A program made the translations under genes and the position numbers. A DNA stretch of 52,610 nucleotides from Deltaproteobacteria bacterium. GTDB lineage: Bacteria > Desulfobacterota > Dissulfuribacteria > Dissulfuribacterales > UBA3076. This document shows, piece by piece, positions 48,029 to 52,610 of this stretch (position 1 is the stretch's first letter; each line of letters opens with the position of its first letter). Location: assembly GCA_003194485.1 (NCBI GenBank), contig PQXD01000002.1, positions 1 through 52,610 of the forward strand, read 5' to 3'. Under the pieces are notes generated by a model that saw only the letters and a list, made by a program, of their open reading frames with translations, was not told the DNA's origin and made no database searches.

Positions 48029-49906
48029 ATGTGCGGAATCTGTGGACTTATTGACTTGAATATGAGAAGCGGCCTCGAGTTGCCATCCACTGTCCGCTTA
48101 ATGGCCAACCGTCTGGTGCACCGGGGACCGGACGCCGAGGGCCTCTGGCATGGACCTGGTGTCGCCCTGGGACACCGCCGCCTTTCCATTATAGATCTGG
48201 CAGGCAGCATCCAGCCCATGCAGGACCCAACCGGCCGCTATATCCTGGTCTTCAATGGCGAGATATACAACTATCTGGAACTCCGTTCAGACCTGGAAAA
48301 ACATGGAATCCGTTTCAGAACAGAGGGAGATACGGAGGTCCTGCTGGCCGCCTATATCACCTATGGTCCTGGCTGTCTTGAATACCTGAACGGCATGTTT
48401 GCCTTTGCGGTCTGGGACAGGCAGGAGCAGATACTTTTTGCTGCCAGGGACCGTATGGGCGTAAAGCCTTTTTTCTTTGGCCAAGGGCGCGGAGGCCTGT
48501 TGACCTTTGCCTCCGAGCTTCAATCCCTGCGCGGGTTGCCCCTGGACTTTTCCGTTTGTCCATCCGCTCTTGTCCAGTACCTGCGCCATGGTTTCATCCG
48601 ATCCCCTGACACCATATTCCAGGGGGTCCGGGAACTGCGGCCGGCCCATTTCCTGCGTTACAGCCGGCATGGACTTGAAGTCCGGCCATACTGGGAGCCT
48701 CCATTGCCTGACTCCGGGTGGAAACACAGATCCGAGTCCGAGCTTGCTGAAGAGCTGCGCGACCTTGTTCGCTCTGCAGTACAATTTCGACTAAGGAGCG
48801 ACGTCCCACTTGGGGCTTTTCTCTCCGGCGGCCTGGATTCAAGCGTCATCGTTGCCGCCATGCGGGACCTCGGAGAAACAGGCATCCATAGCTTTGCCAT
48901 CGGGTTTGAAGAGGCGAGCTTTGACGAGAGTCCATTTGCCAGACAGGTTGCGGATTACATGGGCACCACTCACCATGAAAGCCGCAAGGCCTTGCGGGCC
49001 GGGGACTTACTCTTTGATCTGGTACGTCATTACGGTCAGCCTTACGGAGACTCTTCGGCCATACCGACATGGCATCTCTGCCAGGAGACCCGCCGTCATG
49101 TTACCGTGGCCCTTTCAGGTGACGGTGGGGACGAGCTGTTCTGCGGCTATCGCAGGTATGTGGCCCGCCGTCTGCTGGCGTGGTATCAGAAGCTGCCGCA
49201 ATCAGTACGCAGGAAGTGCCTGGCAGCCCTGATAAAGCGTCTGCCGGAGGGCACCGCATATTACGACCACAGTCTCATCAAAAAATTGCGCCTCTTTGTG
49301 GACCTGGACCAGCGGGTGACCGACAATCCGAACGATATCTATCCTGCATTTTTCAAGACAGAGGATCTTGCCCGGCTCCTTGATCCTGAACAGATTTCTA
49401 TTGAACATGAACATCAAAATGTTGAAATGACGGCAGCTCAAGAGATGGACCCAATAGAGCTTATGATGCGCTCGGATATATTACACTACCTGCCGGACGA
49501 TATCCTGACAAAGGTGGACCGGGCGAGCATGGCCCATTCCCTTGAAGTCCGCTCTCCATTTATGGACTACCGGGTCGTGGAGTTCGCCTGCCGCCTGCCC
49601 CTGCAATACAAGCTGAGGGGGTTGACCACCAAACATCTGTTGCGCAAGGCCTTTGCAAAAGATCTTCCCCCAGGACCCCTCAAGAGACAGAAACACGGCT
49701 TTGCAGTCCCCATGGGGGACTGGTTCCAGGGACCTCTCAAGGCTGTCTATGAAGATATCGTGCTATCTAGTTCCATGGAAGACTTGGTAAACAAGGAGGA
49801 GGCCGGACGACTCCTTAAAGACCACCAATACGGACGTACGGACCACGGGCACCGGCTCTGGCTCTTGCTCTTTTTGCATGCATGGCATAAGTGGTGGAAT
49901 CGTTGA
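48029..49906 (+). CDS. asnB: Asparagine synthase (glutamine-hydrolysing)
   Basis: 625 residues. Class II amidotransferase N-terminus MCGICGLIDL with nucleophile Cys2, then RLVHRGPDAEG, FNGEIYNYLELR, and RMGVKPFFFG. The synthetase domain has FLSGGLDSSVI (PP-loop, 266-272), SGDGGDELFCGYRRY and LEVRSPFMDYRVVEF. Makes asparagine from aspartate with glutamine as N-donor. Members of this family inside surface-glycan clusters are also proposed to amidate sugar uronic acids (WbpS-like); that fits the WlbA-WlbB fusion nearby but is inference. The ribosome binding site is weak. Confidence 0.93.
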   Translation: MCGICGLIDLNMRSGLELPSTVRLMANRLVHRGPDAEGLWHGPGVALGHRRLSIIDLAGSIQPMQDPTGRYILVFNGEIYNYLELRSDLEKHGIRFRTEGDTEVLLAAYITYGPGCLEYLNGMFAFAVWDRQEQILFAARDRMGVKPFFFGQGRGGLLTFASELQSLRGLPLDFSVCPSALVQYLRHGFIRSPDTIFQGVRELRPAHFLRYSRHGLEVRPYWEPPLPDSGWKHRSESELAEELRDLVRSAVQFRLRSDVPLGAFLSGGLDSSVIVAAMRDLGETGIHSFAIGFEEASFDESPFARQVADYMGTTHHESRKALRAGDLLFDLVRHYGQPYGDSSAIPTWHLCQETRRHVTVALSGDGGDELFCGYRRYVARRLLAWYQKLPQSVRRKCLAALIKRLPEGTAYYDHSLIKKLRLFVDLDQRVTDNPNDIYPAFFKTEDLARLLDPEQISIEHEHQNVEMTAAQEMDPIELMMRSDILHYLPDDILTKVDRASMAHSLEVRSPFMDYRVVEFACRLPLQYKLRGLTTKHLLRKAFAKDLPPGPLKRQKHGFAVPMGDWFQGPLKAVYEDIVLSSSMEDLVNKEEAGRLLKDHQYGRTDHGHRLWLLLFLHAWHKWWNR

Positions 49907-49934
49907 ATCGTTGATTCGTTGACTTGTGGAGTCG
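49892..49934 (+). repeat. GTTGATTC-type array at the asnB 3' end
   Basis: GTGGAATCGTTGAATCGTTG ATTCGTTGACTTG-type short tandem units overlapping the asnB stop; related to the GTTGAGTC array between gmk and remA. Confidence 0.6.
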
Positions 49935-49966
49935 AGGAAACACTGAAAGGCAATTGGCGAGAGCTT

Positions 49967-50337
49967 ATGGGAGATTTTCGAAACCTGGAAACTTGGCGAG
50001 AGTGCCGTAAAATTCGAATGGCAATGTGGGAATTATCTTCTCGTCTACCGCCAAATGAACGCTAGCAGATCAAATCATACGGGCATCCCGGTCGTCTACC
50101 GCGAACATTGCAGAGGGCTGTGGCCGATATCATTATCAAGAGAATATTCAGTTTTGTCGTCAGGCTCGCGGTTCACTATATGAATTAATTGATCATATTT
50201 TAGTTGCGGAAGAATGCAAATATATAGGGAAAGAAGAGGTGCAAGAAATCATTAATAAAATCGAAAAGACCCTAATGTTGCTCAATGGCTACATCCGCCA
50301 TCTCCACAGCAAGAAGAAAAACAACTCAACGAGTTGA
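49967..50337 (+). pseudogene. Four-helix-bundle (23S rRNA IVP/S23-like) protein, broken
   Basis: Two frames carry the two halves of one ~120-residue protein. ATG 49967 gives GDFRNLETWRECRKIRMAMW and ELSSRLPPNER-stop; from about 50062 another frame gives LADQIIRASRSSTANIAEGC, RQARGSLYELIDHILVAEEC and ends at TGA 50335-50337. In intact homologues NER continues 'YAL.DQIRRAS.S...NIAEG', so a few bases (about seven) were lost between 50060 and 50064. GAGAGC lies upstream of the ATG. The 3' end overlaps the annotated start of the next glycosyltransferase. Confidence 0.75.
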
Positions 50338-51502
50338 CGATTTGATAAATAAACGAATACACGAATTAACAGACCGCCCCAGGCTGATCTTTCTCGTTCC
50401 GTCTCTGGCAGGCGGCGGGGCCGAGCGGGTGGCAACCACCTTGCTCCCGTACTTGGCCCGGCACTTTGACCTGACTCTGGTGTTGCTTGAGAACCGCCGG
50501 TCATATCCAATACCGGCAGAAGTGGCGGTGGCGGCCTTTTCCGAATCGCTTAACAGCCACACAGCCCATATTATCCGCATCCCATATCACATCCTGGCTT
50601 TGGCACGGCTCATACGCAGACACAGGGCAAGAGTAGTCCTGAGTTTCATGGAACAGGCAAATATCATAAATATCATGGCCTCATATATTACAGGCCACCA
50701 TGCCGTTATCTCTCAACATATAAATCCCAGGCAACAATATAAGGGCAAAGGCCTATTGGGCAGGGCGATCTCACAGACATCTGCCCGGCTCTATCCAAAG
50801 GCTGACCGGATTATTGCCGTGTCGAACGGAATCAAGGAAATCATTATATCGGATTACTTTCTGGATACTCGACGGATAGCAGTAATCCCAAATCCGGTGG
50901 ACATATCATTTATAGCTAAAATGTCAAAAAGGGAACCATCCATTGCCCTGCCTGGTGACTACCTGCTCCATGTGGGACGGCTGAAGGTAACTCATAAGGC
51001 CCATGATATCCTGCTCAATGCCTTTAAAAAATTACATTCTGGCCATCCGAATCTGAAGTTGATCCTTGTAGGCGAAGGACCTGACAAAAAGCAAATCCAA
51101 GTCATGGTCAAGGACCTGGATCTTGCCGAATCGGTTATTCTGGCAGGATGGCAGGAAAACGTTTTTGCATTTATGGCTCGAGCCAAGGCCCTTATCCTGT
51201 GCTCTCGATACGAGGGTCGGCCTCACGTCTTAGCGGAAGCAATGGCGTGTGGTTGCCCGGTAATAGCCACTGACTGTCAAACAGGACCGCGTGAAATGCT
51301 AGGCGATAATGAATATGGCCTGCTGGTGCCGGTGGACGACCCCGAGGCCCTGGCCCGCGGCGTGGAAGGACTGCTGGCTGATGAACCCCGCAGAGCGTAC
51401 TTTCAGGATCAGGCAAGAAAACGGGCACAGGACTTTGACCTTGAACAGATAGGTTCAAAGTACGTCCGTCTTTTACAAGGCATAGCAGAAACCAGGGCTT
51501 GA
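50285..51502 (+). CDS. GT4 glycosyltransferase
   Basis: 405 residues from ATG 50285. Family features: FLVPSLAGGGAERVATTLLP, RVVLSFMEQANIINIMASY, VSNGIKEIII, VIPNPVDISFIAKM, LLHVGRLKVTHKAHDILLNA and donor-site SRYEGRPHVLAEAMACG. The first ~30 residues lie within the broken four-helix gene and are probably not original; the fold begins at about RLIFLVPSL, so a later start such as TTG 50342 is possible. The N-acetylgalactosamine/glucose transferases of pgl-type clusters look like this, but the donor cannot be assigned. Confidence 0.87.
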   Translation: MATSAISTARRKTTQRVDDLINKRIHELTDRPRLIFLVPSLAGGGAERVATTLLPYLARHFDLTLVLLENRRSYPIPAEVAVAAFSESLNSHTAHIIRIPYHILALARLIRRHRARVVLSFMEQANIINIMASYITGHHAVISQHINPRQQYKGKGLLGRAISQTSARLYPKADRIIAVSNGIKEIIISDYFLDTRRIAVIPNPVDISFIAKMSKREPSIALPGDYLLHVGRLKVTHKAHDILLNAFKKLHSGHPNLKLILVGEGPDKKQIQVMVKDLDLAESVILAGWQENVFAFMARAKALILCSRYEGRPHVLAEAMACGCPVIATDCQTGPREMLGDNEYGLLVPVDDPEALARGVEGLLADEPRRAYFQDQARKRAQDFDLEQIGSKYVRLLQGIAETRA

Positions 51503-51590
51503 CTATCGTCTTGCTTAGATGTATTTTGAACAATAAAATTGATCGAAAATTTCCCATTTTTTGGCTCTTTTTCAGAAAAAACCTTATATT

Positions 51591-51875
51591 ATGCAAAACG
51601 TGCTACCAACTTATTTGTTTTGGGATATTGACCAGGACACCCTGGACCTACATAGACACAAACGATTTGTTATTGAGAGAATGCTCCAATACGGAAGGCC
51701 GGAAGATATTCACTGGCTTCTGGATCATTATTCGAAAGATGATATCGTTGACGTTATCAAAAGATCTAAAACAATAGATCGAAAAACGGCCAGTTACTGG
51801 TCAATTCATTACCATATCCCCGAAAAGGAAATATTATGTTTGAACAGGCCGTTGATTCAAGACTGCTTTTATTAG
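51591..51875 (+). CDS. DUF6922-like small protein
   Basis: 94 residues, MQNVLPTYLFWDIDQDTLDL, RFVIERMLQYGRPEDIHWLL and SYWSIHYHIPEKEI. This pattern is that of DUF6922 proteins, which sit directly before AbiEii-like nucleotidyltransferases and may be their antitoxin partner. ATG 51591 fits the family start; the frame is open to 51561. Overlaps the next gene by 40 bases, implying coupling. A+T-rich. Confidence 0.75.
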   Translation: MQNVLPTYLFWDIDQDTLDLHRHKRFVIERMLQYGRPEDIHWLLDHYSKDDIVDVIKRSKTIDRKTASYWSIHYHIPEKEILCLNRPLIQDCFY

Positions 51876-52462
51876 CCGGAAAGCTTTTCTCCATAGCCGA
51901 CATTGCAGAGAGGTTTTACCTGGCCGGCGGTACTGCTTTGGCACTGCATCTTGGTCACAGGAAAAGTGATGACCTTGATCTGTTCTCGGAGAGAGAATTC
52001 TTAATTGAAAAATTATGTAAAACAATTGAAAACCTGAACGGACAAATACTAATTGCCGAACAAGAAACGATACACGCCGATATCGAAGGCATGAAATTGT
52101 CACTGCTGCTTTACCCATATAAGCTCATCAAGCCTTTACAGAAATTTAACGGTATAAGAATAGCCGGCATTGAAGACATTGCCTCCATGAAAGTCGTTGC
52201 CATTTCCCAGCGGGCCGACAAGAAAGACTTTTATGATTTATATGAAATCCTGAAGCATTTCCAGCCATTAGAGCTAAAAGACATGTTTTTGAAAAAATAC
52301 GGAAGGCGACGAATCAATTGCTATCATATACTTAAGTCCTTTTTCTATTTTCAGGATGCGGAAGATTCTCCGGATCCCGTATCTCTGAACGGAACAACCT
52401 GGGATGAAGTCAAGGCATTCTTTATCAATAATGAGAGGAAGATAACTGAAGGGCTGATGTGA
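51836..52462 (+). CDS. AbiEii/AbiGii-type nucleotidyltransferase
   Basis: 208 residues. The nucleotidyltransferase signature is FYLAGGTALALHLGHRKSDD followed by LDLF, giving the GG...D.D metal site, and a C-terminal ADKKDFYDLYEILK block as in the DUF1814/AbiEii family. Known relatives are toxins of type IV systems (AbiE) that transfer nucleotides to tRNA. With the overlapping DUF6922 gene it forms a probable two-gene toxin-antitoxin or phage-defence unit. No lesion seen. Confidence 0.82.
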   Translation: MFEQAVDSRLLLLAGKLFSIADIAERFYLAGGTALALHLGHRKSDDLDLFSEREFLIEKLCKTIENLNGQILIAEQETIHADIEGMKLSLLLYPYKLIKPLQKFNGIRIAGIEDIASMKVVAISQRADKKDFYDLYEILKHFQPLELKDMFLKKYGRRRINCYHILKSFFYFQDAEDSPDPVSLNGTTWDEVKAFFINNERKITEGLM

Positions 52463-52494
52463 TGATTGGAGTGGTTTGGGGTAGTTTTATTTTT

Positions 52495-52610
52495 CCATGC
52501 GCCAGGTCTAAAACCTTCGCCTTTCAGGCGAAAGGCTTCAGCAGTTAAGGGATCGTGGTAAACTTGCTCATGGGAGGTTATCGCCATAAGCAAAGAATAT
52601 CGCAAGGGGC
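52495..52610 (+). mobile_element. IS200/IS605-type left end with start of tnpA (cut by window end)
   Basis: A 9-bp-stem palindrome CCTTCGCCTTTCAGGCGAAAGG (one bulge) is split here as CCTTCGCCT (52514-52522) and AGGCGAAAGG (52526-52535). It is followed after ~35 bases by GGGAGG (52572-52577) and, 8 bases on, ATA AGC AAA GAA TAT CGC, i.e. SKEYRKG. Y1 HUH transposases of IS200/IS605 often begin MSKEYRKG. The expected ATG reads ATA (52586-52588), so the gene may be dead or use a rare start. Subterminal hairpins are characteristic of this family. Confidence 0.5.

Noticed and set aside
1-52610. tRNA, rRNA and riboswitch genes
   Set aside because: Scanned intergenic gaps by eye; no cloverleaf with a T-loop GTTCGA-type motif, no rRNA segments and no recognisable riboswitch consensus. 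A covariance-model search could still find one.

Overview
The window looks like chromosomal DNA of a Gram-negative bacterium, most likely an uncultured member of the Desulfobacterota (former Deltaproteobacteria). Direct support for Gram-negative is a set of LPS inner-core genes (waaA, waaC, waaF, gmhB, rfaE1-type kinase), tatC and glnE. The finer placement is inference from the yicC-remA-gmk order, a CysK-CysRS fusion, an archaeal/PglB-type oligosaccharyltransferase and the style of intergenic repeats. I saw no rRNA, tRNA or CRISPR array.

Layout. (1) 1-2.0 kb: gene debris (TPR fragment, antisense OmpA-domain remnant), an ATP-grasp gene and two copies of a MITE-like element. (2) 2.1-12.9 kb, plus strand: a compact, tightly coupled mannose/mannoside cluster: a RelA/SpoT-type protein, two GT4 enzymes (one fused to an alpha-helical barrel), a phosphomannomutase, two GH130-type phosphorylases, a GT4 fused to a phosphomannose-isomerase cupin, and a stand-alone mannose-1-phosphate guanylyltransferase. 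Together they could convert fructose-6-P to GDP-mannose, build a mannoside and recover mannose-1-P by phosphorolysis. Two of its genes carry single-base frameshifts. (3) 12.95-17.8 kb, minus: murJ, a DUF89 protein and a cysteine synthase/cysteinyl-tRNA synthetase fusion. (4) 17.9-20.7 kb, plus: two tiny coupled ORFs, then a DUF4912 protein and a GH57 branching enzyme. (5) 20.7-22.2 kb: nested repeat and transposase debris, a VapBC-type toxin-antitoxin pair and a run of hairpins. (6) 22.2-36.3 kb, almost all minus: tatC, pepP, zinc ribbon, nnrDE, (coaX on plus), waaA, rlmB, gmk, remA, yicC, DUF4416, heptose kinase, Trm112-like protein, waaC, gmhB, waaF. (7) 36.8-51.5 kb, plus: glnE, then a protein/cell-surface glycosylation locus (STT3/PglB-type oligosaccharyltransferase, polyprenyl-phosphate GT2, a WlbA-WlbB fusion, a DUF4143 ATPase, two GT4 enzymes and asparagine synthetase). 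(8) 51.5-52.6 kb: a DUF6922/AbiEii-type pair and the left end of a probable IS200/IS605 element cut by the window edge.

The other striking property is the density of small dispersed repeats between genes. The best defined is a 195-196-bp element with GTAA-starting terminal inverted repeats; two of its three full copies have perfect 8-bp target duplications and the third has a 7/8 match, so it behaves like an IS66-type MITE. A 154-bp palindromic element, an AACATCG-rich palindrome family, GGTTCAAAGG hairpins, GTTGAGTC arrays and an ACACAGATGAAC family also occur. Several have been read as protein by ORF callers and distort starts (for example yicC). The mannose cluster is bracketed by MITE copies or remnants and looks richer in G+C than its neighbourhood, consistent with being an acquired island.
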